The position numbers and the translations under genes were made by a program. This document shows positions 37,201 to 50,220 of a DNA stretch of 64,000 nucleotides, one piece after another (within the stretch, counting starts at the first letter, position 1; every line of letters starts with the position of its first letter). The stretch is from Plumapathes pennacea. Taxonomy: Eukaryota > Cnidaria > Anthozoa > Antipatharia > Myriopathidae. The DNA lies in the NCBI GenBank assembly GCA_964036295.1, contig OZ038466.1, forward strand, positions 21,194,597 to 21,258,596, read 5' to 3'. Under the pieces are notes generated by a model. The model saw only the letters and a list, made by a program, of their open reading frames with translations, was not told the origin of the DNA and did not search any database.

Positions 37201-40200
37201 GAGCAGGGGGCTATATACGGGAATGGAGCAACATAACTGTGTAAATTGAAATGATTGTCGAAAGGAAAGATGTATTATGTAGTTGTTCGAGATTCGCAAG
37301 CTAGAGGACGATTTCTATTTTTCATTAAAAAAAAAAAAAAAAAAACAGAAACCTAACTTGAGACAAATAACGATGTTGTGATATTCGACGAAGCCATATT
37401 GTGGTCTGTTGAACCGGCCTTGTTTCTCCCTGTACCTTTTCCCGGAATGTTTCCCGTCTATCCTGCATGATTTGAGTCGCTCTCTTTCTCATATAGGCGC
37501 AGTTGCGGTAAAACTGCCGTCCTTCTGCCGTGAGCATATACAACCAGGTGGGGTGAAGGAGAGGGTTCCTTGAGAAACAAATACATCTCATGACGGAACA
37601 GTTCTTATTCCGTGCTCATATCCTAACGTTAGTTAGAATATGTCACTATTATTGGCCACTAGAACCAAATTAATCAATTTGCAACATTCTTGTCAACACA
37701 CCCACCGTCGAATATTACTGGCAAGTAGAAAGTACTTTTTAAATGTTGATTAACGGTATGCACACTCGATTCCAGTAGTGACCTAAACCACTCACATGAG
37801 TCTGTCCAAGCATTGTCTTGAAACTTCATAGGCGCAGTGAATGTAAGGATCCTGGTTCCTGCGACGTAAGCGAAAAACTATAGACTGTTTGCGTCAAAGG
37901 TAACTTAGGCTCATTCAAGAAAAAGGCCAGCTTCTGTTTGACAGCTCAGATGAAAGCTCTCAATGCGTACACTCTAATAACAATGGTCACTTCCAACTGC
38001 TGGACTTTTAAATGAAACCTAAAGGTGTTACCATAGCTCTCAATGGGCACATTCTGATAATGATGAAGAAATGTTTTAGTCTGAGAAGTTAATTAGACCC
38101 GTATACACGACAGTTAAGGAAATACTGTACCGTAAATATCTATAGAGGATCTCAGTTAGACAAGGAAAAATCACAAATTTGGAATTTTTAGATCGGAACT
38201 CGAGTAGAAAGAAAGGAGTAGGACTAGAGTGAGGAAAGGTTTTCTCCCCAGTCCTCCTGGTGTCCTTGTCCCTTACTCTTGTGTCTGGCAATTGCTCCTT
38301 AAGCTGAGGGCACACGTGAGAATGATGTCCATTGTTGTCAGGCTGACGTCACTAAACAACTCCACTTGGGTCCGTTTTGACCACTTGTCCTGTAAAAACA
38401 GCAACAACAACAACAAAACAATAACGCCCATTCTTAGAAATTTCCTTCACATTTGTGGACCGATTTCGAGTTTTGTGTTGCATTGACCAAATTCTTGTGC
38501 CTCTTGTTTCAATCGAGTTAATCTCATTGGTTGACACACTCATACATCATTTTTATTCATTGGCCCGCCCTTTAAATTCTGTTCCAGGTTTACAAGCATA
38601 TAGTGAGTTTGTGGCGAAACTAAACTAAAATCTCGAAACTTCGAAACTAAAATTGTGTCCACCGCGTTGACATAACGTCAGGTATTTGTTGTAATATCGA
38701 TTTTTGCTATTCCCATTTATTATCAGCCTTAATTAATTTCCTTAGAAGCTCGGGACAAACGTCGAACTTAATTCAGACGAACTTAGTATAAATTCAGACG
38801 AATTAAGTTCGTGACAAGGTCAAGATTTGTTTCAATTAAGTTTGACTGCTTGTATTTGGATCGACAGAGACGGTCTTTCGGTCAACCCCGTTGTAATTGG
38901 CCGAAAAATGAAGCCAAAATAGCCCAATCGTCCGACCGTTTCACTTACCAACAGGACATTGGTTGACTCGTAGAAGACATCCATGTATGGTTTGAGGACC
39001 TCAAAGTGAAATGATGGTGTTAAGAGTTTTCTCATTCTGAACCATTTTTGTCCATCTGATATAATAAGTCCATTGCCTGGCGATAAAATACAAAAACTGG
39101 TAAGATAATCGAAGAAGTCAGTCAGCATGCGACAGACAGACAGAGAAAACGATGTCAAAGTCTTGTGGATCCCCCCCCCGGGATGTCTATATCATAATAG
39201 ACGACCTTTCGAGGTTTATAAGCGGAGGTCTATTCTGATATTGGATCGATTTATAAACCAAGGAATTTGTATACAGTTGTATTCTCGTAAGCGGACACCC
39301 TTGGAAGCAGAAAAATTGCCCGTAACTCCATCTTACGAGAATGTGTAAATACAAAAGTTTGTTCAAAGTCTGCATGACCGAGCTAGAGTTTAAACGGGGT
39401 TTCGTAGAGGCTTCCGTAAGTAGAGCTGTCCGCTTACGAGAGTATCTGCCCAGAGATCTTCGACCGTACTTAAACTTACCGAGAAATGGTTCAACAAGAC
39501 TGTACACAAATTTCTCTTTTGGAGCGTTACTGCTCTGGATGGCTTTAATGGTGTCTGGATGGCACAGGATTAGTGCCGACTTCAGTGGGCCAAACCACAG
39601 ACGGAACGCTGTCTTGAATTCTGTAGTACAAGCCATGTGAAACTTTAGACCTTCTCCGCTAAACGTTGCCTGGGGAGATCGAAGACCAAGACTTAGTATG
39701 GGCGGGGCTGGGATGTACCTGCCAATATACTATCTTTTGACTCTGGATGGGGTGGAATTTTTATTCCTGCTGCAAGACTCTGGTAACTTACAGGGTTGCC
39801 TGTGGTCTAGGGAACTTGCTTATCGGCTATGTGAGCTGTAATCCGTCAGGAAAAGGCGCTTACTTCCAATGCGAACGCTATCTCATAACTGCGTCCTGAC
39901 GCGCGAGTCGGTCGTTGTGATCTATTCTGGATTGCGCGCGAAATTGAACACTATTGAAACTTCATTCAAACCACAAGCAGTTTTGACAGAATTTGAGGGT
40001 CCGGTTTTAATTAAGTTCATGTCAATGATAATTCAACCATAAATCATGCTAGGAGCCAGCCGGATACTCAGCTGAACAAACGGCAGCACTTCACTTCCAC
40101 TATGGAACCTCTAGTTTAAATAAACTCCATGCAGGTACAGGTAATACAATCGATCTCTGTACTGAAATATGCTAATCGGCTGTTCTGGTGACAATTTATT

Positions 40201-40791
40201 CTAATACATTTACCACAAGTTTGAGATCATGTAACGTTCTTAAACCCCCACGAATTAAATGGATCACACTACAACAAAGACCAATTTTGTTATTGAGGAT
40301 ACCAATATCGGGTTATCATAAGACTGCAATATTATGAATGCCAGTTACCACGAAGGTGTGAAGCGATTTTAGCTAAAAAAAATCGAATTTCAAATTAAAT
40401 TAAATTTAAAATTAAAATGACAATAGACGATGTTTGTGCAAACAGTTCGTCTGGTGCGAGACATAGAAGCTATGCCTATGGGCATATTTTTCCAATCTTC
40501 CCGTCCCGCAGCGAACTGTTACCCATATTTTAAAGTTTACGTTTTTACAGTCACTTGGTTATGGGTATTAAATTAACTTACGAAGTCGATGTGTCCTTTA
40601 AACCAGTGTCCTTTGGGACCATCGAACATTTGGACTCGCCTGGTCGACTTTTTGAATTGCACCAGGCTTGTTACCAAGAAATGCACGATTAAACTCAATG
40701 TAAGAGTTGTTAAAACCACAATCCAGAGCGAGACTGATCCAAATAACGGCACATACACGAGGCGCCTCATAAGGCTTTCGAGAATCGCCAT
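34297..40791 (-). CDS. Cytochrome P450, CYP4-type, copy A (517 aa, intact)
   Basis: Heme monooxygenase of the ER membrane; fatty-acid-type substrates are inferred from the CYP4 clan. Exons in transcript order: 40582-40791, 39480-39669, 38949-39076, 38277-38389, 37796-37858, 37436-37568, 37047-37112, 36614-36701, 36228-36330, 35663-35793, 35476-35540, 35079-35161, 34678-34743, 34297-34411. All phases fit; CDS 1554 nt. An N-terminal anchor (LWIVVLTTLTLSLIVHFLV, residues about 22-40) is followed by FDGPKGHWFKGH. The I-helix is FAGQDTTTS (322-330), K-helix ESMR (380-383), FDPSRF, and the heme loop FSAGPRNCIG with Cys460. The usual CYP4 Glu before the I-helix Gly is Ala here. The exon 9 donor is weak (GTGGGA). 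A possible AATAAA lies about 310 nt past the stop, at the edge of the neighbouring transposon. Nearly identical structure to copy B. Confidence 0.93.
36578..36812. repeat. Simple repeats flanking copy A exon 8
   Basis: (CAA)n covers about 36578-36607, starting some 6 bp inside the intron from the exon 8 donor. A purine-rich AAGAACAAG-type tract covers about 36715-36812, just upstream of exon 8 in transcript sense. A similar but shorter tract is present in copy B (about 45000-45080). Frames in this tract are artefacts. Confidence 0.8.
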
Positions 40792-42240
40792 TGCAACAAC
40801 GCGGTCTTTGTAGAGTGCACCCTTGGTGATCGAGAGACTTGTCCCAGTGTGTTTGGTATGCAAATTAGCCCGTCGCTTATTGGCCCTCGTTGTTACACAA
40901 ACCCGGACATATTAAAGATGCGTCATGACATAAGCCGAACTGTCTGTCTGTGGGGCAGAAAAGGTCACAGAGTTTTTCATCAGTGTCGCAAATTTTTGGC
41001 AGTAGTTTTTCCTGGAGCACCACGAATGGTTAACTGGAGTAAACCCCCCACTGGATCCAATTCAGTTGCTGTATTGTTTTCTGTTCTTTTCTTTTTTTGT
41101 TATAATTCTTTTGTTATCATTCGATGACATCGGCCATTAGTGGAATTCGCGAGGCACTACGTGGCCAAAAGAAAATTTGACTAATTACGTCCTGTTAATT
41201 TTCGATATTCCACAAGGAAATTTCGTGCAAACTGATATTGCATTCGGAATACCGACGCCTGTCTATTGCCAAGCGTAGGTGGTAACTTACATATACCTCC
41301 TGCAAAGTTTGTTTTGACAACTTGCGCAAACTCATCAGTCTGGTGTGCGACGTGATGGACAGTGTCAGGACAGGCTAGAACAGGAATGGCGTTAACGAGG
41401 ATTTTGTGCAAAGTGTCAGGAAGCATGTAACGAAAGCATCGCACGATCGATACTCAGAATGTCAAAAAAAAGAAAAGAAAGATAGCATGTCAACATGTAT
41501 TTAAGTCATTTAATAATGTGAAACATCACGATATTGAATTGACGGATTACGAAAAGTAACTTTAGCATTGCATAATGCCATGTTTAATTTTAGCGGGGAT
41601 TACCTCGTCAGGAGGATTTCCTCTGATTACAAACCAATCAGTAGCTGCCATCCAAAACATAAAGTAAGACCACCCACATGTAAACCTATTCGAGTCTATA
41701 ACGTATATTGTATCAACCTACGGGTCAATGCAGATAATGCACCTATCAATGTTTTAGCCCGAGGTCCCCCCAGGGTGGGGATTTAACTTTTTGAGAAAAA
41801 CGTTGATCAAATTCCTCACCCTGGGTATATAAATGTTGGTGAAATCGGATCAAATTCCCACATCCACGGTACGATTTCAAGTCAATCTTCGTTTCTAAAA
41901 TATAGCTCTTGAAATTTCGTGAGTTCACTAACACACCGCACGTTGGAGTCGAGCCTCCAAGTCAAAGCCGAGATAGTTTGATAGTCTTCTTCATAGCAAC
42001 TAACTAACACACAGAGAAGTAAACTATGCAAAAATCAGCCTAACATCATAACTAAGGGTTTCACTAAGGCAACTACCATAAACCTCCGTACATACTCTCC
42101 CCCTCACACACACAGGTACACATTTTAGGCGCAAAAATTCCTCCGATAATTTGCTGACAAATGCTCAACGAGTCGATTCTATATTTTAGTAAAAAGTCGT
42201 GTGTTTGGCACTGGCTCTTGTGGAGTCCCGGATGTAATGG
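40792..42240. promoter_or_regulatory. Intergenic region: promoter of P450 copy A and 3' flank of copy B
   Basis: No gene recognised. The block TTTGTTTTGACAACTTGCGC with a following TCATCAGTCT (about 41307-41344) has a close counterpart upstream of copy B (about 49699-49736). The tandem duplication therefore includes at least 500 bp of upstream DNA, or the block is conserved as a regulatory element. No TATA box was assigned. Confidence 0.4.
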
Positions 42241-45200
42241 TCAGTTTCTTCTTGGGGTGATATTCACATGAATACCGTTCTTTGCGCGAAGAACTACTTC
42301 CGGCACCAAGTCTTCAAGCGGAATCAGTTTGTCTTCGTCTACAGAAATTTCAAATCTAAGAGGAGGAAAAAATACGTTATAATCAAGTGTTCTCGACGTC
42401 ATTTAGTATTTGCTGCCTCGTGGGCGCGCAAGGCCAGGATGGGCCTTCCCATCAACCTTTGCTTGCTCCTGTTAATAATGTTCACGTGATAAAGCTTGCA
42501 TACAATCAGAGAGGCGACAGAAAAATAAGACACATTCAATCAACCAGAAGCCAAAATAATTTGTAAAGTAAAAGCAATGCGGTTGCCACTCGTTCGAAAG
42601 CGGCAAGGGAGACTGGAAAAGTTGAAAAACGAAGACAAAGAAACGAAGAGTCAGAGAAGGGTGTTTTAATGTTTCTGGGGTCCATTTTTAAATTTTGTCT
42701 GATGTCACTGTACTCACTTTCGAAGGATCATAGCCAAAGAGGTTTTTATCTCCGTCAGTGCAAAGCTCATTCCAATGCAGTTCCTGTGTAGGAAATATGG
42801 AACATTACTCATGCACCGTTCACTCAGTGAGAATGCCTTTGATCATCTGCTGATTGTGCCATGCTTCCAAATATGGAGTATTTTGCACCAAATGTGGAAT
42901 TGAAACTTTCCCGTTACGGCACTTTCTATTACCTGTAAATCTAAATATGAATTGTAGAGTATTTTTTTGTGCAAAATATTTTGTCGAAAATGCGCATAAG
43001 GGCGCAAATTACTGTGGTTAAGGGATATTTTAGAAAAATGTCATCGGTCCCTCTTACCTATGTCCAGCGGAGAATGGGATGTGGGCGTAGGGAGACATGT
43101 GTTTCATATTTTCCGCAGAAAAACGCGATGGGTCAAAGTCCTGCGCAAATATACAAAATGTGATTTGCACTGTACTGTACACAACACTTGTTGTACCATC
43201 AAGGGCAGGAAGTGAGCTTAATTTTAAATTCAAATTTTGGGATGGGGGAGGGGGGAGGGGGGGGGGGGGGCAATAGATTTCAGTGAGAATTAATTAAGAT
43301 TTTATGAAAAGCAAAAGTGTCTCAACACTTTTAACCGGATTTTGCTTTTTATCAAACTGCGTAGCAAACAAAATCAGAACAAATGACGACGGTTGACTAT
43401 TGACTATTGACTATTGACTATTGACACGGCGATCGATGAACTTTCATAAGCACCCCTTGTACGCATGCATTCACTGACAGCTCACTGACCTCTGGACTGT
43501 TCCACACATGCGGGTTATGATGCAAGGCGTACACATGCGTCGTTACACAAGTTCCTGATGGTCACAAAAATAGAAGCGTTAATAGTAACAGGAAAGGTGA
43601 ACACCACCAGTGATCGGAAGCAAATATCCGTTCGATAAATAGTCATTTTGGTGTTTTGACATTTTAGAAATATTTTTGAACAAATGAGATCAGGCGGTTT
43701 TAACTATTTTATGTTTAATGCAGGGTGGAGGGAGGGGGGGGAGGAGTAGGAACACATGTACTTTATAATGAGCCTTATCGCGCATTCAATTATGCTGATG
43801 GAATTTGCACAATATAATTCAGTAAACTACTTATTTATTAATTAATTTTAACTAACTAATTAATATATTTGTTTATTTATTTATTTATTGCTTATGTAGT
43901 CAGTTATACTCTTTAGCTCGAGATGAAATGAAAAACTAGTCCCTGTATAAACTAATTTTCCAGTTGATGTCATAAAAAGTGGTAAGCTGAGTGCCGTATT
44001 ACGAAATGTGTATTGACTCAGTAATCCTCGAAAAGTCTAACTGACAAGTTCTTGACGATGTGACTAAATCAATCAATCGATACAGTAGCTTGTATGAGTT
44101 ATAGAACGGTTTACAAATGGCTAGTTCGAAACCAAAACCAAATTAATTACACCGCTTTGTAAAGACCGAAGTCAAACTTAGTTTCTTTAGTTTCCTCTGT
44201 TTCTCACACTCTTGTGGAGCAAGAACAGCTTTGCTTCGAGCTTGATTCAGCTGTACAAACCTTCAGGAACCATTTTTCCGTCGATTTCGTAAGTTTTATC
44301 CAACTTTCGACTGATATACGGAGATGGAGGAAAGAGACGCATGCTCTCTTTGATGCACAAGTTCAAGTAGCTCAGGTTCCTCAGGTCTTGCCTGTTGCGA
44401 AAAACGAACAGCACTCAATAATATCCAGTTAAGGTACCTTTTGTAGACTGCGAACTTTCCATAACGCTTTCTTGCTCAAGCCATACTGTTTTCGTGTGGA
44501 CGTGTGGTAAATTAGTTTTCATGAGTCCCTGGGTTTGGCCGTACATTAATCAAAAAATGTTCCTGAGAAGATGTTCCAAAGAAGTATTTTGCTGATACGT
44601 TTGTTCCCAAACTAGTATATTTCTAACCCTACCGACATATTTTTAATTTCTAAGAAGTAGTGATAATTCCTAAGAAGTATAGTATGTTACTAGCACCTAA
44701 TCCCTACCATTCCAGATTTTCTTTGCTGGCATACACTGTATCGACTTCATCTTGACATTTCTTTTGGTGTTCGGGGAATCGTGCCAAGTTGTACAAAAGC
44801 CAACAGATTGCTGAAAAACAACCATAATCACAAAGTCACAACCGCCAGAGAAAACAGTGGTCAAGGCGACAGCCGCAATATGCAACAACAGAACAGCATA
44901 CCACTAGCAGTGGTGTCTTGTCCAGCGAATATAAAGGTTAGCATTTCATCGACAACCTCCTCATCTTTGAGTCTATTACCAGACTCATCCTGAATTAAAA
45001 AGAACAACAAGAACAAGAATAAGAAAAAGAAAAAGAATATAACGGAACAAAAGAACAGGACAAAGAAAAAGAGGCAGAAGGATGGGACAATGAAACAAAT
45101 TTAGCACATCACCACAATGGATACAGTTGGTCAGCATTTAAAATAGATGTCATGATAATTTTCCTGTTAAATCATCGCAAACTCTTAATATTCCTCCTTT

Positions 45201-48200
45201 ACTACTTCCTAACACCAAATTTTAATATATGATGAACATTCCATAAAATAGAGCCGTTTTCGGATGACTGTCGAAAACCAAAACCAAAGTAATCACACAA
45301 GCCAATCACAGAGACTGAGAGAAAACAGTTCAGCCAATTGGAAGCCAAAGTAATTTGTGTTTGGTCTTGTGTTTGGTTTTACTTTCCAATCAGCAGTGCG
45401 AGTACCGGCCATCGCTTGCGTGAGAAGTGTTTGGTTTTGGTTTTGGTTTTGTTCCTGATTGGCTGAGCATGCTGACAAACTCGTGTGGACCAATCCGAAA
45501 GCGAAGCAAACGCAAAACCAAAGCAATCACACGATTACTTTCGACAGTCATCCGAAAACCGCTCTATCGCTAGAATAATCAATCTTAGTCTCACCCTTGC
45601 TTCGAGGAGACTATCCAGAAAATCCAAATATTTTTTTTTCCTCTCTTTTTCCTTCTCTTCCTGTAATCAATACAACCAACTACTTAGCGGCTATAATTAT
45701 CAGGTCGTGTTTAAAGGGGCAATATCAGCTAATTTAATATATTTTTTGTTTACATCTGAAATATGTAAAAGTCCAAGGCTGAGTTTGGTTTCCAACACAA
45801 AAAATAAACGTAAATTGATAACAAAATAGTTAAAGCAGCACGTTTATGCCAAAAGAACCTATTCTTGTCCAACGAGACGGATGGAGATTGCTAATGTTGC
45901 TATCGACTTTCAAGGGCCCTAACAATGGCTGATATCAAGGATTTCGGCTATGTGCTGTGATTGAGAGGGCCTTTAGTGTCTTACTCCACAATTAAAATAT
46001 ATGAAAATATATAAGAACACACAAATTTCATAGAATACAAGAGGTAAAACGAGACATTAGGGCAGTAGGACATTTAGGGCAACTTCTGGTTGTTCAAGGG
46101 CGTACTACTAGGGAGTCAGATTCAACAAAGCCGTGAGGTGGTCTCTTGAACCGGCCTCATTTCTTTAGGTACCTCTTCATGGGACGCTTTACGTCTCTCC
46201 TGCATGACTTGGGTCGCTCTCTTCCTCATATAGGCGCAGTTGCGAAAAAACTGCCGTCCTTCTGCCGTGAGCTTGTACAACCAGGTGGGGTGAAGGAGTG
46301 GGTTTCTTGGGAAAAAATATATCGATCAAAATAATTTACCAAACTAAGAGCAGTCACTGCCGTGAGCAGTTACATAGTCCACGCAGTTACTTAGTCCAAG
46401 CAGTTACTTAGTCCACGCAGTTACGTAGTCCACGCAGTTACTTAGTCCACGCTCATATCCTGACATTGCTACGGCAAAACAGTGATAAAATTAAAACTTA
46501 AGTTAGTATGTCTACCATGATTGAACACCATTGGGCAGACAGAATGTGATTAATTTAATTTGCATACTCGGAACTTCAGTGGTGACACACATTACTCACA
46601 TGAATCTTTCCATGGATTGTCTTGCAACTTCATAGGCGCAGTGAATGTAAGGATCCCTTTTCCTGCAACGTGTAAGGGGAAAACAGCTGAAAGGCCATTT
46701 ACGATTTTCGAGGAGTATACTCAGTAAACCTTTCAATGCCAAAGATAGACTCGACAGAAAAACTTATCAAAGGAAGTCTAAAGGTGCACCCCTCATATGA
46801 AAACTGATGATACTGGAATAAAAATGCAGCAACTTTTTTTCTGCATTTTAAGTTTCATTTAGGAAAGAAAACGAAAGTGAAAGAATAAACAATGAAAATG
46901 TCTTGGATACGGAAAATATCCCAGTACGAGGAAAGATAATAAATTTGGAGATTGAGATGAAACTGTAAGAAACGCAAGACGAGGCGTAAGAACACTTAAA
47001 ACGACTCGCACTGTCGGTGCGAAAACTTCTTGTGCAACCGCGCCTAGTTACCAGTCTTACAAAACTGATTTGAATTCTCTCCCTGAGGAGCAAAGGTTTT
47101 TCCCCCCAGTCAGTATCCTTACTCTTGTGTCTGGCATTCGCTCCTGAAGCTGAGGGCACACGTTAAGATGTTATCCATTGTCATCAGGCTGACGTCACCA
47201 AACAGTTCTATTTGGCTCCGCTTTGACCACTTGTCCTGTGAGAAAAGACAAACAAAAGCAAGAACAACAAAACAACAATAAAAAATACCGCCATCTGACG
47301 AACCCTTTCACTTGACTCTGAAGATGACTCAAGGAGTCGAAACGTCAGTCACCAACAACAGTCTTTCTGGAGACTACTCTAACCCGGACGATCACAACCA
47401 ACCACTGTTCACACTCCTGGGGCCAATTCAATAAGCATTTACACGTGTATTTTACAAGTTGGACCATTATTCAAACACCACTAAACGGACTCTAATCAAG
47501 CAAAAGTCTGAAAAACATTACAGATACCGGTTTAACATGCATAACTGTAACAGTTTTTGGTCATGGTATTAGATTGAAGTGTGTTTTAACGTGCAGAAGA
47601 ATTAGTCCAGCTTGTAAAATATACTTGTAAATGCTTGTTATTAAATTGGCCCCTGGGTTCAAATCATTTGCCAAAACAACAATAAAGCCTTAGTCCCTGA
47701 AATTTTCTCACATTTTGCTTAGCTTCCAAACAACGCCTGAATATATGAGGTTGAAATAACCCAATCTTTTGGCCGTTTCACTTACCAATAAGACATTGGT
47801 TGACTCCTGGAAGACATTCATGTATGGTTTGAGGATCTCAAAGTGAAATGATGGTGTCAAGAGTTTTCTCATTCTGAACCATTTTTGTCCATCTGATATA
47901 ATAAGTCCATTGCCTGGCGATAAATACAAAAAGTGAAGAGACAATCTCGGCAAGTTTAGATTTTTTCTGCGAGAGTGCAATTGACCTTAGTTTGAATACG
48001 ATAAGAAACTTTCCGCATATCTAAACGTACCGAGAAACGGTTCAACAAGACTGTATCCAAATTTCTCTTTTGGAGCGTTACTGCTCTGGATAACTTTGAT
48101 GGTATCTGGATGACACAGCATTATTGCCGACTTTAGCGGGCCATACCACAAGCGGAACGCTGTCTTGAATTCTGTAGCACAAGCCACCATATACTTCGCA

Positions 48201-49339
48201 CCTTCTCCGTTGCACTTGACCTGGGCCGATCGAACAAAGAGCAAGACTTAGCAAGGGTGGGGTTAGGGTGTAATTGCTATATATATATACTTCTGCAGTC
48301 TTGATGGGCTCTTTTTGTGTTGGCTTGAAATTTACCCGAACAATCAGTTCGACTAGTAACAAATCTATGCCTTACAGAAAGCAGCAAAAAAAATAAATAA
48401 ATAAAATAAATTCCATGTCATATCTGAATACAGTGTCGATTCCATTGCGAAAATTGAATCAGTATGTGTTTTGCAGCGATTCAACGTATACTCAAACACA
48501 AATTTATAATTTTTATTATTTATTTATTATTTTGATTGTGATTATAATTTTGTCCCTCCCCTGGTAAGGAAACTGGTCCATTGTGATGCGGAACAGTCGG
48601 TAAGAATGAAGCCGTGTCAGTGGTGATCCTCGAACGGGTGCGGACAGTGGAAGTTGCTGGTAGAAATTTGTGCTCTTCGAAAAGTAAAGACACGTAACCT
48701 AGGATAAAAGGGTATTATTTGTAGCTCTGGAGTTTAGGTATTCGAATTTAGAGATGATTTTTGGGCTCAAGCAGAAATTCAGGAGTTATGGGCGCTTGAG
48801 CGGCGCGGTGTGCTTCTTCAAACGGGCGGAGTGTGCAACCTTTGCTTCGCATTATACTGTGAATACTAATTATCTAAGATCGCGGCTATTACACGGAATA
48901 ATACTCGCCAGAAGTGCCAGAATGCACAAGACTAGCGACGGCAGAAAACACCTTTGTAAAGTCTGTACACATTTCAGCTTGGGATTAGCTCAGCTTAGTG
49001 CAATGAGCACTAAATACATTTCCTTGACCATGCGCACTGTATATTGAGTTTTGCTATCCATGAATAGGCCCAGTGTAATTGTGGTATCACTTAGTTGCGG
49101 TATCAATATTAAATAGACTGTATACTCACGAAGTCGATGTGTCCTTTAAACCAGTGCCCTTTTGGACCGTCAAACATTTGGACTTGCCTAATCGACGTTT
49201 TGAGTTGCACCAGGCTTGTTACCAAGAAATGCACGATTAAACTCACTGCAAGAGATGTTAAAACCACAATCCAGAGCGAGACCGATCCAAATAACGGCAC
49301 ATACACGAGGCGCCTCAGAAGGCTTTCGAGAATCGCCAT
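42241..49339 (-). CDS. Cytochrome P450, CYP4-type, copy B (517 aa, intact)
   Basis: Tandem duplicate of copy A. Exons: 49130-49339, 48031-48220, 47786-47913, 47123-47235, 46600-46662, 46173-46305, 45595-45660, 44902-44989, 44708-44810, 44261-44391, 43490-43554, 43058-43140, 42718-42783, 42241-42355. All 14 exon lengths equal those of copy A; CDS 1554 nt with no stop or frameshift. The N-terminal 70 residues differ from copy A at only about eight places. The I-helix is FAGQDTTAS, K-helix ESMR, FDPSRF, and heme loop FSAGHRNCIG (Cys460). Changes cluster after the K-helix (LFPPSPYISRKL against LHPSVPFTSRQL) and in TCVTTHVYAL, regions that line the substrate pocket in P450s, so substrate divergence is plausible. 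Introns carry a MITE, a minisatellite, G-runs and a ribozyme-like motif. Confidence 0.93.
43238..43270 (+). repeat. G-rich tract with quadruplex potential
   Basis: Runs of five or more G separated by single A, ending in a run of about 14 G, in intron 11 of P450 copy B. The plus strand is G-rich; the transcript would be C-rich. Confidence 0.8.
43393..43426. repeat. 7-bp tandem repeat TTGACTA
   Basis: Four perfect copies plus a partial one, in intron 11 of P450 copy B. No equivalent was seen in copy A. Confidence 0.9.
45251..45564. mobile_element. MITE with TA target site, GAGCSGTTTTCGGATGAC termini
   Basis: The left end GAGCCGTTTTCGGATGACTG and the inverted right end GAGCGGTTTTCGGATGACTG differ at one base, and both continue with TCGAAA. 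TA flanks both sides, consistent with Tc1/mariner-type insertion. The interior has AACCAAAACCAAAG blocks and their inverse. It ends about 28 bp inside intron 7 of copy B, next to the exon 7 donor. Related fragments lie near 35240, 44105, 51540-51660, 52485-52590 and 60885. Confidence 0.7.
46366..46452. repeat. 17-bp minisatellite, five copies
   Basis: Unit GCAGTTACTTAGTCCAC with single-base variants, in intron 5 of P450 copy B. Confidence 0.9.
47313..47350 (+). ncRNA. Hammerhead-ribozyme-like motif (probable Penelope-type remnant)
   Basis: CTGAAGA fits the conserved CUGANGA core. GACTC-AAG-GAGTC makes stem II, and GAAA then CGTCAG completes the catalytic-core pattern. Sequence after it (GGACGATCACAACCAACC) is of the kind seen in Penelope-like element ends, from memory. 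It lies antisense in intron 3 of P450 copy B. Stems I and III were not fully established, so activity is uncertain. Confidence 0.45.
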
Positions 49340-49781
49340 TGCGACGAAGCGGATGATATAAAGTTTAGAGCACGTAGCTTGGTACGCAAATAGCACTTGT
49401 AAGCGATCCTATATTCAAGGTGAAAAGGTCACATATTACCACGGGTAACATCAATCATAATTTCCATAATTTCAAGAGTCAGCAGTTCCCTGCCGTAGCA
49501 CGTGATAGCAAACATATCATGCATTTACACTAATTAAAACTCGGAGAAAACCCAACAACCGATGTAGCTGCTATTTGTTACAAATATAGCCATATTGGAA
49601 ATACATCAAGTATAAAGGCTATTCGTGCCAAATGGAGGACAGTATCACGGAAGTCTTCCTATTGCTACGAAAAGGTGCTGCGTTACACCTGCAAAAATTT
49701 GTTTTGACAACATGGGAAGATTCATCAGTCTACTCAATCCCGTAGGCTGGAGATGAGGGAGTGGGGAGGATCGGGGCATGC

Positions 49782-49812
<31 letters not shown>

Positions 49813-50220
49813 GAGGCCTCTGTCTGAAACGGTCCACTCCTGTCGACACTTGGGGCCTGGCGCGAGTGATCACCTTTTTATCTTTACACACTGTCCCGGA
49901 TCAGTTCGCCGTTGCAAGACAAGTTGCCGAGAAAAATCAGAGTGTAATGGGGCCTTGTTTAAATTTGTTAGGGTAAAGTTACAAAACGGGTTTTGCTTTT
50001 GTTCCTGGCTGACCAAGAATGCTGCCAAATGGGACTAGATACTGAGTTGGTTCTAGTAAAAGTATTTCACACGAGAGTCTAAAGTCTGCCATTTTTTATT
50101 GGAATATAGGCTATTCAAATGAATTAGCCTATATTTTATAGGAGCTATAAGTAAGGCTATTTTACTGATTCTATGATGACAATCCTCTATATTTACACTA
50201 CTATAAAACTACATTCATCG
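49340..50220. promoter_or_regulatory. Upstream region of P450 copy B with a G29 tract
   Basis: No gene. An uninterrupted run of about 29 G (49782-49810) lies about 440 bp upstream of the copy B start codon. The duplicated upstream block (see 40792-42240) lies just before it. Near 50094 the minus strand has AATAAA, about 125 nt past the stop of the neighbouring unknown gene, a good polyadenylation candidate. Confidence 0.45.

Noticed and set aside
41181-41444. 87-codon minus-strand frame as an extra P450 exon
   Set aside because: No P450 motif and no fitting splice sites; copy A is already complete with 14 exons.
46340-46460. CRISPR-like array
   Set aside because: The 17-bp unit repeats head-to-tail with no unique spacers, in a eukaryotic intron; it is a minisatellite.
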